NCBI RefSeq assembly: GCF_000577245.1
Contig: NZ_CBYO010000022.1
Coordinates: 1 to 64,000 of the forward strand
DNA from: Paucisalibacillus algeriensis
GTDB lineage: Bacteria; Bacillota; Bacilli; Bacillales; Amphibacillaceae
Direction of reading: 5' to 3'
Length of the DNA: 64,000 bases
Part shown: piece by piece, positions 33,373 through 43,358 of the stretch
Position numbering within the stretch: position 1 is the stretch's first letter
How the letters are laid out: every line of letters starts with the position of its first letter
Notes under the pieces: generated by a model
Database searches by the model: none
Seen by the model: the letters and a program-made list of their open reading frames with translations, nothing else
What the model was told of the DNA's origin: nothing
Position numbers and translations under genes: made by a program

Positions 33373-33375
33373 AGG

Positions 33376-33831
33376 TTATTTTAAAATATTTGCATCTCGA
33401 AACTTAAATTCGGTTTGTTGGGTTCCATCTGTAATAACTAAAACATCAACTTGATCAGTTGATTTACTTAATTTGGCAGTAATATGGTATTCTTTCCAAT
33501 CACTAGTTAATAGAATCATTGGTGAACTGTGTTCTTTTATATACTTACCATTTGCATCCATTTCCACTAGCTTTATAAAAACAGAACCTTTCCCTTCTAT
33601 ACTAACTTGAAAGGTTATCTTATCATCGGTATTAATTTCCTCAGGAGTAAAAACAAACCCTTCCCCTGTCCCCTCACCTTTTGTCCTAACTATAAAAGTT
33701 GCCTGTTCTACTTCCTCAACTGTTGCCCCAACACCGAAATATTTAGTTTTTGTTTCCTCAAAGGCAAAAGTAGGTGTGCTAAACATTAGTACAATAACTA
33801 TTGGTATCAAAGAAACCAACCATTTTCTCAT
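33376..33831 (-). CDS. Small secreted protein of unknown function
   Basis: The 151-residue protein begins with a clear signal peptide (MRKWLVSLIPIVIVLMFSTPTFA, cut after TFA). The mature part is beta-rich (VEQATFIVRTKGEGTGEGF, VSIEGKGSVFIKLVEMDANGKYI, KEYHITAKLSKSTDQVDVLVITDG) and looks like a carbohydrate-binding-type sandwich without a named family. I use the ATG 8 bases after AGAGGAG; a GTG three codons earlier is too close to the SD. Confidence 0.7.
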   Translation of the reverse strand: MRKWLVSLIPIVIVLMFSTPTFAFEETKTKYFGVGATVEEVEQATFIVRTKGEGTGEGFVFTPEEINTDDKITFQVSIEGKGSVFIKLVEMDANGKYIKEHSSPMILLTSDWKEYHITAKLSKSTDQVDVLVITDGTQQTEFKFRDANILK

Positions 33832-33866
33832 GTTATTCACTCCTCTATTTTATCGATGCTTCGGAC

Positions 33867-34727
33867 CTATTTTAAATAGGGTGAAATATTATCTATGACG
33901 TGTTGTAGGTTATTTGCTTGTTTTGTATACATTTCTTTAGCTGCCGGGTTTTGAGTTTGTAGGGCGTAACTCTCAAAATCAGCCTGTAGCTTTTTTAGAG
34001 TTGACGCAATTAATGGCCGCTGCTTTATAGGTTCTCGTTTAAGATTATCCGCGTACAAATCAACATACACATTTCCTTTTGAATCAATTTGTGCTAGAAA
34101 AACATCATTAATCTCGAATGCTCCTTGCTTCAATACTTCAGCAACAAGCCATTCATGTGTGTAACCTAATCGATTTAGACTATTTTTCATGACCTGACCA
34201 TCAGAAATGACGATAGTTGGTCCATGATCTGATTCAACAGGTACACCTAGCTGTTCTGATGTAACAGGCTGCTTAACTGACTTCAATAGAACACTTAACT
34301 GTCCATTTGTTTCCAAAACTGCCATTTCTACATCTGCAATATTAAAGACATTCTTTTCTCGTAATAGCAACATTAGTTCTTCGACGGCTAATTGATTTTT
34401 CTTTAAATTTCGTTCCAAAATCATTCCTTTTTCTATAAGCAAATCGGCTTTTCCATCTGTCAGTTGATGAAACCATTTTGACTTTAACCCTATAAACCCT
34501 AGAATTAGTGGAATGAACCCCCATACCATAAGCGCAATCAAGCCATTTGATATCTTAATATTTTGATCAACAGCCATACTTGCAGCAATTGACCCTATCG
34601 TAATTCCTACGCAGTAATCAAAGAACGTTAAATGGGAGATTTGTTTTTTTCCCATTATTCGAGCCAATATGAGCAACAATAAAAACGCAATGAATGAACG
34701 AGTTATTGTCAGTAAAAACTCAGGCAT
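33867..34727 (-). CDS. DUF421 (YetF/YkjA-like) membrane protein
   Basis: The 286-residue protein has three N-terminal transmembrane helices with the family segment ARIMGKKQISHLTFFDYCVGITIGSIAASMA. The cytoplasmic DUF421 domain contains KADLLIEKGMILERNLKKNQLAVEELMLLLREKNVFNIADVEMAVLE-type sequence, and an extended C-terminal region resembles B. subtilis YkjA. The start is the Met after GGAGG, five codons inside the longest frame. The function is unknown; relatives appear in stress regulons. It is divergent from a DUF4363 lipoprotein, a frequent genomic partner. Confidence 0.88.
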   Translation of the reverse strand: MPEFLLTITRSFIAFLLLLILARIMGKKQISHLTFFDYCVGITIGSIAASMAVDQNIKISNGLIALMVWGFIPLILGFIGLKSKWFHQLTDGKADLLIEKGMILERNLKKNQLAVEELMLLLREKNVFNIADVEMAVLETNGQLSVLLKSVKQPVTSEQLGVPVESDHGPTIVISDGQVMKNSLNRLGYTHEWLVAEVLKQGAFEINDVFLAQIDSKGNVYVDLYADNLKREPIKQRPLIASTLKKLQADFESYALQTQNPAAKEMYTKQANNLQHVIDNISPYLK

Positions 34728-34901
34728 ATGCCCATCCTCCAAACTATTAGGGAACTAGGCATTCGCTTTAGTTAAACGAGGCCATAGTTGTATTTATACG
34801 GGCGATAGAAATTGGTACTTTTAAATCTGCTAAGTAAAAATATGTAAGCATTTTATAGTATTGGACAATCTAGAAATAACATGCAAATACGGAGGATGTT
34901 T

Positions 34902-35243
34902 ATGTTTAAAAAAACGATTACTATTTTCCTTTTATCTTTTATGTTTCTTGCAGGATGTACAGAGCCAATCGGAGGTGATTATTTTTTTGATAAAATACAG
35001 TCTTTGGAGGTGGAATTAAATAAAGAAGATTGGCATAATGCTAATTTACTACTAAAGGATATGAAGAATTTATATAAAAAGAACGATTGGAAGCTACAAC
35101 TATTAGGTGATGAAGCAGAATACGAGGGTATGAACGAAGCGATATCGAGACTTTCCGCAGCCATTAAAAGCGAAGACTCTAAACAAGCACTTCTTGAATT
35201 AGCATCCATAAGGGCTTACCTGGAAGAAATATATTCTATGTAA
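34902..35243 (+). CDS. DUF4363 family lipoprotein
   Basis: The 113-residue product has a lipoprotein signal (FLLSFMFLAGC, lipobox LAGC with Cys at about residue 19). A helical mature region follows with repeated tryptophan-spaced helices (LEVELNKEDWHNANLLLKDM, LYKKNDWKLQLL), typical of DUF4363. The ATG after GGAGG is used. Divergent pairing with the DUF421 gene suggests a shared membrane-associated role, which is inferred. Confidence 0.82.
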   Translation: MFKKTITIFLLSFMFLAGCTEPIGGDYFFDKIQSLEVELNKEDWHNANLLLKDMKNLYKKNDWKLQLLGDEAEYEGMNEAISRLSAAIKSEDSKQALLELASIRAYLEEIYSM

Positions 35244-35245
35244 GC

Positions 35246-35290
35246 AAAAAAACGAGGCTACCCTTTAGCAGATTGGGCAAGCCTCAGATT
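35246..35290. terminator. Bidirectional terminator
   Basis: GAGGCT-A-CCC pairs with GGG-CA-AGCCTC. On the minus strand it is followed by GTTTTTTTGC, and on the plus strand it lies just after the lipoprotein gene. The T tract is strongest for the leftward FUSC-like gene. Confidence 0.75.
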
Positions 35291-36342
35291 TATTTACTCG
35301 TAGTTTTGTTACTTTCTTTCAGTCTTACAAAACGCTCTAATTTATTTAATTCAAAAAACAATTCAATGATACTATTAGCTATCGGGAAAACTATCGCCCA
35401 TTTGGAAAACTCTGCGCCCTGTAACTCATCAATTAAATTATTAATGGTTACTTGCATCGCTGCTTTGGTTTCCTTTTGTAAATCCTTATCTAGAATTATT
35501 TTATCTTCGTATAAAAGCAAGATATTTTCACTATAGGCGTTTATCTCAAGAACTAATTTTTTAATCAGTTGTGACTTGTTGCTTGGCATTACTTCAATTT
35601 CATTAAAGTTCTTTTCTAACTCACGAATTAGAGTATGTTTCTTACTTAAAACTTGGATCATATGCTTATAAATAATAATGTTTCGGAAAAAGCTTAGACG
35701 TTTCCGAATAAACAATCGATTACGCTCATCGGAAATAATCCCATAATAATTCTTAGCATCATTTATCAATTTTTCTGCATCTTGATCCTCTGCTTTCATT
35801 TGTGGTACATTCATTGTTTTGTTAGAAATAACACGTAATATAAAATTAGTTTGATCATTAGCTTTTTTAATCATATTAAATAGTATCTTCTTGTGATCTG
35901 GAGGCATAACTAAAGCATTAATGACAAATGCAGCTAAAACCCCGATTGTAACAAGTGACAAACGCTCAAGGATGTAAAGATAATTAATACCATTATCCCC
36001 ACCTAGCATCATGGTAATAATTGTTAAAACTGTTAAACTTACAGTCTTGTTAAGTCCTAGTTTTATATTTATAGCAATTGAGATGATTACAACAGCCCCA
36101 ACAGAAAGAGGGTGACTTCCTAGTAAAAAGAATCCTCCTAAAGCGAAAATAATACCTATACTGTTGGAAAAAACAACTTCTTTGATATAGGCATAAGACC
36201 GCATGATAGAAGGTTGCATGGCGAGTACAGCAGCAATTGCTGCTACAATCTCTAAATCTAGATTAAGTATATCTGTTAATAGTAGAGTCAAAGCAACCGC
36301 AAGACCCGTCTTTACCATACGCGGGCCAATATTAACTTCCAT
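35290..36342 (-). CDS. Aromatic acid exporter family (ArAE/FUSC-like) membrane protein
   Basis: The 350-residue protein has six N-terminal transmembrane segments (GLAVALTLLLTDIL, IVAAIAAVLAMQPSI, SIGIIFALGGFFLLG, VGAVVIISIAI, VSLTVLTIITMML, LVTIGVLAAFVINALVMPP). A long helical cytoplasmic tail follows. This is the layout of the DUF939/ArAE_1 family (YqjA, YgaE-like). Substrate export is presumed from remote relatives and is not shown. The start is the Met after GAGGTG; a further 26 codons upstream are open but lack a ribosome site. Confidence 0.85.
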   Translation of the reverse strand: MEVNIGPRMVKTGLAVALTLLLTDILNLDLEIVAAIAAVLAMQPSIMRSYAYIKEVVFSNSIGIIFALGGFFLLGSHPLSVGAVVIISIAINIKLGLNKTVSLTVLTIITMMLGGDNGINYLYILERLSLVTIGVLAAFVINALVMPPDHKKILFNMIKKANDQTNFILRVISNKTMNVPQMKAEDQDAEKLINDAKNYYGIISDERNRLFIRKRLSFFRNIIIYKHMIQVLSKKHTLIRELEKNFNEIEVMPSNKSQLIKKLVLEINAYSENILLLYEDKIILDKDLQKETKAAMQVTINNLIDELQGAEFSKWAIVFPIANSIIELFFELNKLERFVRLKESNKTTSK

Positions 36343-36489
36343 GATTTGCACCTCATGTACTTTGAAATAATCTAACAAGATAGACTTATTATAGTGACTC
36401 CCACCGGAAAATTCAATCACTTCTTTCTATAAACTTTCGACAAAAGGTCTTTATGAACAATTTCATACAAGTTCTTTTTGAGAAATTTT

Positions 36490-36526
36490 AAAAGGCACAG
36501 TAGCTTAATAGCTATCTGCGCCTTTT
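36490..36526 (-). terminator. Terminator of the subtilase gene
   Basis: AAAAGGC...TAGCT pairs with AGCTA...GCCTTTTT with a few mismatches in the middle. It starts about 18 bases after the protease stop on the minus strand and ends in a T-rich run. Confidence 0.65.
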
Positions 36527-36543
36527 TACTGGTAAGGATAAGC

Positions 36544-39500
36544 TTAGTTCTTTCCTTTTGCTTTACCCTTTCCATTTCCTGGACCATTGTTGCCTTTATC
36601 TTTACCCTTACCTTTGCCAGGGTGATTGTCTTCTTCATCACCACTACCATCAGTAATATTTAATTTACCAGTAGCTTGTGCTCGAGATTCATTACCGAAG
36701 TCATCCGCTGCAATGACTTCAATAACTGCTCCTTCTGCTTCAATTCCACCTGGTACTGTCCAATATGCAACATAGTGACCTTCCGTTGTTTCAACCATTG
36801 GAAGCTCTGTTACATTGGAAGTTTTCATATTTGTTAAAGGCATATGAACAACAAATGATGTGTCTAATCCAGATTCACTGTCGAAAGTAATCATTACTGT
36901 CTCACCTGCTTGAAGCTCTTTGTCCTCAGTTGGTGTTACATTTTCGATTTCCGGAGCAGTGAAGTCCGCTTCTACCGTTACCACCTTAGTTGTCACATTA
37001 CCAGCAGCATCAGTTGCAACTACTTCTATCGTATTTTCACCTTCATCAAGTAAAATGCGTTTCGAGAATAGTCCTGCTTCAACTGAAGCTTCCTGGCCAT
37101 TAACTGTTAGGGAAGCAAGATTAACATCAGCTACTGTACCTTGAACAGTTAATGTTTCACGATTTGTTCGGTCACCATCTTTAAGATTTGCGAGAGTTAC
37201 CTCTGGTGCAATGGTGTCAAGAGTAACTGTTACAGTTTCAGATTCAGTAGCTTCTTCACCGTTAACCATTGTTACTGCTTGGAGCTCATTTTCACCTTCT
37301 GCTAATTCGATATCAAAGCTAAATGCTCCATCATCACCAACATCAGCTGTTCCAACTTCTGCACCATTGTTTAATAGGCTCAGAGTTGTGGAATGAGACG
37401 CAGTACCTTCAACAGTTACTGCAGCTTCGTTTGTGAATTCACCATTAGTTGGAGAAGTGATGACTGGGTCCCCGACTCCATATGCAACACGTGCACGGAT
37501 CATATAATTACCTTCAGCTGTTGGAGATTTTGACCAAGCTCCACCAACTAATTGATAACTTCTTCCAGCATTTGCACTGCTTTCATCAGTTGCTAATCCT
37601 GGTGCATTAGGATTGGCGATTGTCTGAATATAAACCATATAGAAGTCGCCATTTACTTGAATGTTATGTTCACTTAAATCAACAACTGTTGGCTGATTCA
37701 AGTCGCGAATTGCTTCTGCTTCAATCGGTCCTGCTAATTTTTCTCCAGGCATTCCATCTTCACCAGCACTCCAAACTTCTACCGCAAATCCTGTTCCACC
37801 TGGAACTGGCCAGTCAGTACCATGGAATTGGAACACACCATCCGTAACAATTGCTTGTTCTTTTCCTTCTGGAAGAGACATTTTAACTGCCCATCCATTA
37901 CCTGCATCATAGAATGCACGAGCATTTTCAGCTGTTCCATCGTCATATCCAATTTCTCCACCAGGAATAGAAAAGAATGGTTCTAAAGCAATATCTAATG
38001 ACTTATCTTCATCAAATGTTACCTCAAGCTCTTGTCCATAGTAATCTTGAGCAAGAACCTTAATAGTATATGTTCCTTCATAAGCTGTTATAGAGAAGTT
38101 TCCGTTCTCATCTGTTTGAACCGGTTCAACGTTAGCATCTTCAACAAGTAATAGTGTAGCTCCCGCAATAGGGTTACCAGACTTTTCACTTGTTACAGTA
38201 CCAGACACGGTAGCTTTCGGTAGTTCTTCAAGTACAAAATTTGCTGTGGCTGTTTCATCTTCAACAACCGTTACACTTTGTTGCTGTGAAGCAAAACCAT
38301 ACGTTTCTGCAACTAATGTGTAGTCACCAGATGGAAGTGTTAATGCATACGAACCATCTTGTGGGTTTGTCGAAACAGAACGCCCATTTTCTAATACAGA
38401 AACAGTAGCTCCTAATGGCAATCCACTAACTTGATTAGCTGCAGGATTTAAGGATGCAGCATCTTCTTTAGTAGGTTGGGCTACAATATTTTTAGAATCA
38501 CTAGACTTCTCTAATGCTGCTTCTTTTTCTTTTTCAGCTGCATCATCTTGCTTACTAATTTTACTGCTTGCTGGATTGTTAGCAAGATTTAAAGATGTAT
38601 CTGATAATGCAACATCATCAATATACCATCCAAGTTTTGACACGCTACCATCAGAGTATCCATAGAAACCAACGTATACAGATTGGCCAGCATAATCTGA
38701 TAGATTTACTTCAGCATCTTGCCATTCCATTGCACTTCCGTGGAATTCTGCTACAGTTGCCCATTCAACCATATCTGTTGAAATTACTACTTGACCATAA
38801 TCCCATGCTCTACCAGTAGAAGATTGCTCGAATTCATGCCAACTCTTGAACTGCAAGAATGCTCCTTCTTCAGGTATACTTACAACCGGCATCACTAAAG
38901 TGCCGTCCATACTAGCTGGGTATTCTCCACCTAGATTAGTAGCATAAACATTCACACCAGAAACTGCTTCATTCGGTCCTGAAGTTGGTTCACCTAGTGC
39001 CCAAACGTTATTACCACCAATTAGATTCCAGCCTTGTGGATTATTTTCAAAGTCTTCTGAGTATCCTACTGAAATACCGTCACTTAGAGTAAGCGAGTAC
39101 TCTTCACTTTCAACTGTATTTCCAGCATAATCACTAACAACCCATTTGTAAGTGAAAGTATCTCCAGAAAGGTGTTCGCCTGGAACTAGAACAGAGAAGC
39201 TTCCTTCTAAATCACTGCCAGATTCAAGTTCAGCTTCTAATTCTTGCCACTCACCATTTCCATCTAAGAAGTTAAGAGTAGCTCCACCAACTAGTAGATC
39301 ATCTTGAACAGTGACACTTATGCTTAATGGCATGCCTTGATAAGCAAGTCCTGGTGGTGTATGTTCAAATGTTGGAGGTACTTCATCATTACTATATTGA
39401 GATGCATTTGTTAGTGCAACATCATCAATATACCAACCATCTCTTGTTACACTACCATCAGAGTACGTATAGAAACCGATATATACACGTTGGCCTTGGT

Positions 39501-41733
39501 AGTCTCGTAAATCAGCTTCGATATTACTCCATCCATTAGAAGCCCCTACAAATTCATCTAGTGTTGTCCAATTTTCTAAATCTGTAGATATTACTAAGTT
39601 ACCATAATCATAAGCTCTACCAGTTGAACTAATTTCAAAGTTATGCCAGCTCTTAAATTGTAAGTAAGAATCTTCATCAGCTGGTACATCAATAGGAGGC
39701 ATTACTAAGTGTGCATCCATACTACTTGCATATGGACCTGCTAAATTTGTAGCAAACAAGTTTTCGCCTGAATACGCTTCACCAGGACCAGATTCTGGAG
39801 TACCCCACTCCCAAACGTTGTTAGATCCAAGATGTTGCCAGCCAACTGGATTTGCTTCGAAGTCATCAAAGTAACCATTAGTAATACCTGGTTTTACTTC
39901 AATGTTGTATTCATCACTACTTACTTCGTTATTACCAAAATCGTTAATAACCCAGTTATAAGTAAACGTGCCAACTTCTAACATGTCAGCTGGAACTGTA
40001 ATTTCATAATCTCCAGCTTTGAAATTACCTGAAACACGCTTAGCATCTAATAATTGATCACCAACTTGCAATTGTACAGATGTAATACTTACATTGTCAC
40101 TTACACTTACGCTCAACTCTAAATCTAGACCAGCATAAGTTTCAGTCGGAGCAACATGCTCAAACACAGGCGCTTCTGTGTCTTCCCCATCCATCGTTAC
40201 TTGACCTTGAACGGAACCCAGACCATCTGCAACAGTTGATACTGCTGCAAAAGCATCGACAATACCATGTCCGTAACCATTATTTGGGCTTTCAGGATAT
40301 TCAGCATCTGTTCTCGGATTGGCTGTATCTATCAATAATTGTTCAATGTCATCGACAGATAAGCTAGAATTAGCTGATCTCAATAATGCCACTACTCCCG
40401 CTACTGCTGGAGTTGCCATAGAAGTTCCGTTATAACTAGCATAGCTACCACCTGGTACAGATGAACGTACTGCCACTCCTGGTGCAGAAACTTCTGGCTT
40501 TATTTCACCATACGGAGATGGGCCTCTTAAGGAGAAGTTAGCTAGCATATCATTACTATCTGTTGCACCTACGGCAAATGATTCAGGATAGTTTGCAGGA
40601 GTTGCAACTGAACCAGGACCACCAGGATTAAATAATGTTGTATTACCTGCTGCAAAAGCTGGGAAAATACCCGCAGCACGCCAACCAATTACAACATCTT
40701 GATACCACTCATCAATACCTGAGCCACCACCCCAAGAGTTGTTAACGACATCTGGTGCTTTTGTATAGTCTCCACCTGGCTCCATAATCCAATCTGCAGC
40801 GGCTAATAGGTCAGCATCATATGCACCATCTGCCGTGAATGCTTGTACAGCAATCCACTTTGCACCAGGTGCCACACCAACTTGGTTCGCCCCATTAGGC
40901 TCACTACCAACCATAGTACCCATAGTATGTGTTCCATGACCATCAATATCGTATGGACTAGTTTGTCCATTTACCGGGTCAAAAAAGCTGTAAGTATGAT
41001 CAACGGCACCAGTTGCAGCGTTGTAACCACGATACTTTTCTTTTAGTGCTGGATGCTCCCACTCAACTCCAGTATCGATATTCGCTACAACAGTACCTGC
41101 TCCATCAATTCCCAATCCCCAAACAGCTGGAGCATTTACTCTGTCAACACTCCACTCAATGTTTTGTGGTTGGGCCTTTGGAGCTTCTTCCGCTGCAAAC
41201 CCTTTAAATAATTGACGTTTTTCGTTTGGTAAAATCTTTTCTACTTCTGGGAAACTAGCAATCTTTTCCGCTACTTCTTTAGTAGCAGTAACTGCCATAC
41301 CATTTACTACATAAAATTCTTTAATGTCCTTAGCATTTCCATTTTTAACTTCTTCTTCTAAATACTTTGTTACATTTTGTTGTGATGAAATAGCTGTTGC
41401 CTTTAGTTCGGAGATTACTGCCGAACGTTGAACTAACTCTTGATTATAAGCTGAAAGTTTCGCATTTTGAGCTTTTGCAAGGGATTCCTTTGCAATCTTC
41501 ATTGGATCAGCTTTTTCTTTAAACTTAATTAAAAATGTGACTTCCTCATCTTTTTCAAAATCACTCATTAAGTCATTTGCCATTTTAGCTTTTACAACCT
41601 CTTTAGAATTTACTAAAGAAGTATGTGGTGAAGCATTAGGCTGTGCACCAGCAAACGCCGGTATGAATAATGAGAAAACCATTAAGATTGTAGCAATAAT
41701 ACTAAACCTTCTTGCCAGTCTTCTTCTCTTCAA
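36544..41733 (-). CDS. Secreted multi-domain subtilisin-like protease (bacillopeptidase F-like)
   Basis: The 1729-residue protein starts at TTG (GGGGGAGG, 7-base spacing). It has a signal peptide (1-30), an I9-type propeptide (about 60-170) and an S8 catalytic domain with Asp220 (NIDTGVEW), His266 (DGHGTH), Asn331-332 (VVNNSWGGG) and Ser438 (NGTSMATP). Downstream are two homologous jelly-roll modules with FDDFEANPVGW/SEDFENNPQGW and GWYIDDVAL, each preceded by an Ig-like segment. Then come two carboxypeptidase-regulatory-like repeats, a beta-sandwich, Ig-like modules with TITSPTNG-type motifs, and a very basic GKGKGK tail. There is no LPxTG or SLH anchor. It is probably an extracellular or wall-associated peptidase. 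Confidence 0.93.
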   Translation of the reverse strand: MKRRRLARRFSIIATILMVFSLFIPAFAGAQPNASPHTSLVNSKEVVKAKMANDLMSDFEKDEEVTFLIKFKEKADPMKIAKESLAKAQNAKLSAYNQELVQRSAVISELKATAISSQQNVTKYLEEEVKNGNAKDIKEFYVVNGMAVTATKEVAEKIASFPEVEKILPNEKRQLFKGFAAEEAPKAQPQNIEWSVDRVNAPAVWGLGIDGAGTVVANIDTGVEWEHPALKEKYRGYNAATGAVDHTYSFFDPVNGQTSPYDIDGHGTHTMGTMVGSEPNGANQVGVAPGAKWIAVQAFTADGAYDADLLAAADWIMEPGGDYTKAPDVVNNSWGGGSGIDEWYQDVVIGWRAAGIFPAFAAGNTTLFNPGGPGSVATPANYPESFAVGATDSNDMLANFSLRGPSPYGEIKPEVSAPGVAVRSSVPGGSYASYNGTSMATPAVAGVVALLRSANSSLSVDDIEQLLIDTANPRTDAEYPESPNNGYGHGIVDAFAAVSTVADGLGSVQGQVTMDGEDTEAPVFEHVAPTETYAGLDLELSVSVSDNVSITSVQLQVGDQLLDAKRVSGNFKAGDYEITVPADMLEVGTFTYNWVINDFGNNEVSSDEYNIEVKPGITNGYFDDFEANPVGWQHLGSNNVWEWGTPESGPGEAYSGENLFATNLAGPYASSMDAHLVMPPIDVPADEDSYLQFKSWHNFEISSTGRAYDYGNLVISTDLENWTTLDEFVGASNGWSNIEADLRDYQGQRVYIGFYTYSDGSVTRDGWYIDDVALTNASQYSNDEVPPTFEHTPPGLAYQGMPLSISVTVQDDLLVGGATLNFLDGNGEWQELEAELESGSDLEGSFSVLVPGEHLSGDTFTYKWVVSDYAGNTVESEEYSLTLSDGISVGYSEDFENNPQGWNLIGGNNVWALGEPTSGPNEAVSGVNVYATNLGGEYPASMDGTLVMPVVSIPEEGAFLQFKSWHEFEQSSTGRAWDYGQVVISTDMVEWATVAEFHGSAMEWQDAEVNLSDYAGQSVYVGFYGYSDGSVSKLGWYIDDVALSDTSLNLANNPASSKISKQDDAAEKEKEAALEKSSDSKNIVAQPTKEDAASLNPAANQVSGLPLGATVSVLENGRSVSTNPQDGSYALTLPSGDYTLVAETYGFASQQQSVTVVEDETATANFVLEELPKATVSGTVTSEKSGNPIAGATLLLVEDANVEPVQTDENGNFSITAYEGTYTIKVLAQDYYGQELEVTFDEDKSLDIALEPFFSIPGGEIGYDDGTAENARAFYDAGNGWAVKMSLPEGKEQAIVTDGVFQFHGTDWPVPGGTGFAVEVWSAGEDGMPGEKLAGPIEAEAIRDLNQPTVVDLSEHNIQVNGDFYMVYIQTIANPNAPGLATDESSANAGRSYQLVGGAWSKSPTAEGNYMIRARVAYGVGDPVITSPTNGEFTNEAAVTVEGTASHSTTLSLLNNGAEVGTADVGDDGAFSFDIELAEGENELQAVTMVNGEEATESETVTVTLDTIAPEVTLANLKDGDRTNRETLTVQGTVADVNLASLTVNGQEASVEAGLFSKRILLDEGENTIEVVATDAAGNVTTKVVTVEADFTAPEIENVTPTEDKELQAGETVMITFDSESGLDTSFVVHMPLTNMKTSNVTELPMVETTEGHYVAYWTVPGGIEAEGAVIEVIAADDFGNESRAQATGKLNITDGSGDEEDNHPGKGKGKDKGNNGPGNGKGKAKGKN

Positions 41734-42247
41734 GAATATTCCTCCCCCAACAAATTTTGATAAACAAAAAAACCACACTTGCCTCCTTTCTTAACAAAGT
41801 AAGAACATGTCTGGTTTCTAAGATGCTAGTCTAGTTGTTGTAATCAACTATAAGCTATCGAGATTGTCATATTCTGTCGAATTTTGCAACGGTTTTCAGA
41901 ATATTTACAAAATGAATATTTATTCCTAAGCCGTTACATTTCTCAATTGAGTCCAAAGAATTATTTTTTATCGTAATACCTCTCATATTTATAGGATTTA
42001 TATAGACTTTATCTATATAGTTCCAACCCACCACACCCTAACTTTCCCATGGAAGGAAAGAAAAATAATGAAAAAGTCATGCATGAAATTGGATTAATAT
42101 GCACTAATGACATAATTCCATTTAATTCTACTTTATATTTCGTAAAATCAATTCAAAAGTCTCAAAATATATTCTTCATAACACTACTTATTCCTCATTT
42201 TATTCCGACCCTAGAAATTCCTAAATGAATATATTAATTTTACGTAA
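41734..42247. other. 514-base spacer between subtilase and heme O synthase genes
   Basis: The first part is the subtilase leader and presumed promoter region (no clear sigma-A match). A 58-codon open frame from ATG near 42050 on the plus strand has no ribosome site and no recognisable product. I see no RNA motif or repeat. Confidence 0.5.
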
Positions 42248-42282
42248 AAAAAGAAAAAGCTCTCGTTGAACTTTTTCTTTTT
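42248..42282 (-). terminator. Terminator of the heme O synthase gene
   Basis: AAAAAGAAAAAG and CTTTTTCTTTTT form a 12-base AT-rich stem with an 11-base loop, directly after the stop codon on the minus strand. Confidence 0.7.
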
Positions 42283-42285
42283 AAT

Positions 42286-43182
42286 TTATAGGTTAAATAT
42301 TATTCCCATTAGCGAATATATGATAATGGTTGAGAACATCACAGTCATATATAAAAGTGAATAAATAAATAAGGTTTTTGCCCATTTCTTTGAATTATCT
42401 TGACGAAAAGCAACAACACTAATAATTAGCCATAATCCTCCAAGAAGCAAACCAACTAGCATTAGACCTATACTTAATGAACCTAACAAAAAACTTGCCA
42501 ACATCATAATAATTAAGTAAATATTAGTTTGATAATATGTTCTCTTAATACCTTTTACAACCGGAAGCATAGGAACGTTGGCGGCTTTATAATCATCATG
42601 TCTACGAATTGCAATCGCATAAAAATGAGGCATCTGCCACAGAATTGCGATAACAAAAAGACCAAGTAGAGCAGGGTGTGAAATATCCGGGTAAACTGCT
42701 GCCCATCCAATTAATGGAGGTACAGCACCAGACAGACTTCCAATTTCTGTATTCCAAATAGTTCTTCTTTTTGTCCACATTGTGTAAGGAACAACATATA
42801 AGAATAACCCTAAAAAACCTAAGAAAGCAGCAACCCAAGTCGTTAAGGCTAAGCTTCCCACACCTAATACAGTCATGATAATCCCTAGCCAAAGAGTCAT
42901 TTTAAAACTAACATCACCTGTTACAGTTGGTCTTACTTTAGTTCTTTCCATAATCATATCAATATCTCGATCATATAAGTTGTTAAATGCACCCGCTGCT
43001 GCAATGATTAAAGCAGTACCTAGTGTAGCAAAAATCATTTCAGGTATTTTATCGGTAAGGTCATAATCATATGTAAACATTGCTAATGTTAAGCCCGCAA
43101 ACATAGGAACAAGATTGGATTTAACAATTCCAATTTTAACCGTTTTTTCTAAAGTTGATTTAATTTCCTTGAATTTACTCAT
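42286..43182 (-). CDS. ctaB: Protoheme IX farnesyltransferase (heme O synthase)
   Basis: The 298-residue UbiA-family prenyltransferase has about nine membrane segments. The first Asp-rich motif is NNLYDRDIDMIMERT and the second is AIAIRRHDDYKAANVPMLP, with MPHFY conserved before it. It adds a farnesyl group to heme b, making heme O for cytochrome oxidases. ctaA and the cta oxidase genes are not in the window, so the gene is unlinked or at an operon edge. It is sometimes named cyoE. Confidence 0.95.
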   Translation of the reverse strand: MSKFKEIKSTLEKTVKIGIVKSNLVPMFAGLTLAMFTYDYDLTDKIPEMIFATLGTALIIAAAGAFNNLYDRDIDMIMERTKVRPTVTGDVSFKMTLWLGIIMTVLGVGSLALTTWVAAFLGFLGLFLYVVPYTMWTKRRTIWNTEIGSLSGAVPPLIGWAAVYPDISHPALLGLFVIAILWQMPHFYAIAIRRHDDYKAANVPMLPVVKGIKRTYYQTNIYLIIMMLASFLLGSLSIGLMLVGLLLGGLWLIISVVAFRQDNSKKWAKTLFIYSLLYMTVMFSTIIIYSLMGIIFNL

Positions 43183-43358
43183 GTTCCGTAAAAATTTCCC
43201 TTCTTATAGCCCGCATTTATTAAGACTATTTTCCCTTATTGTACTTATACTATTGTATCATTTCTTGTCATTTTTTTCTCGAGTAAATATCAACAATTGT
43301 TGAACATTAGAAAACAACCACTAATTTTGTAAAAAACATATATTATGATTGTTCTTCA

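Noticed and set aside
36417-36663. Short ORFs on both strands around the protease tail and terminator
   Set aside because: They are other-frame readings of the Lys-rich tail codons and the terminator; no independent ribosome sites.
42051-42228. 58-codon plus-strand frame with one hydrophobic stretch
   Set aside because: No Shine-Dalgarno sequence, no promoter, and no recognisable product; likely chance in AT-rich spacer.
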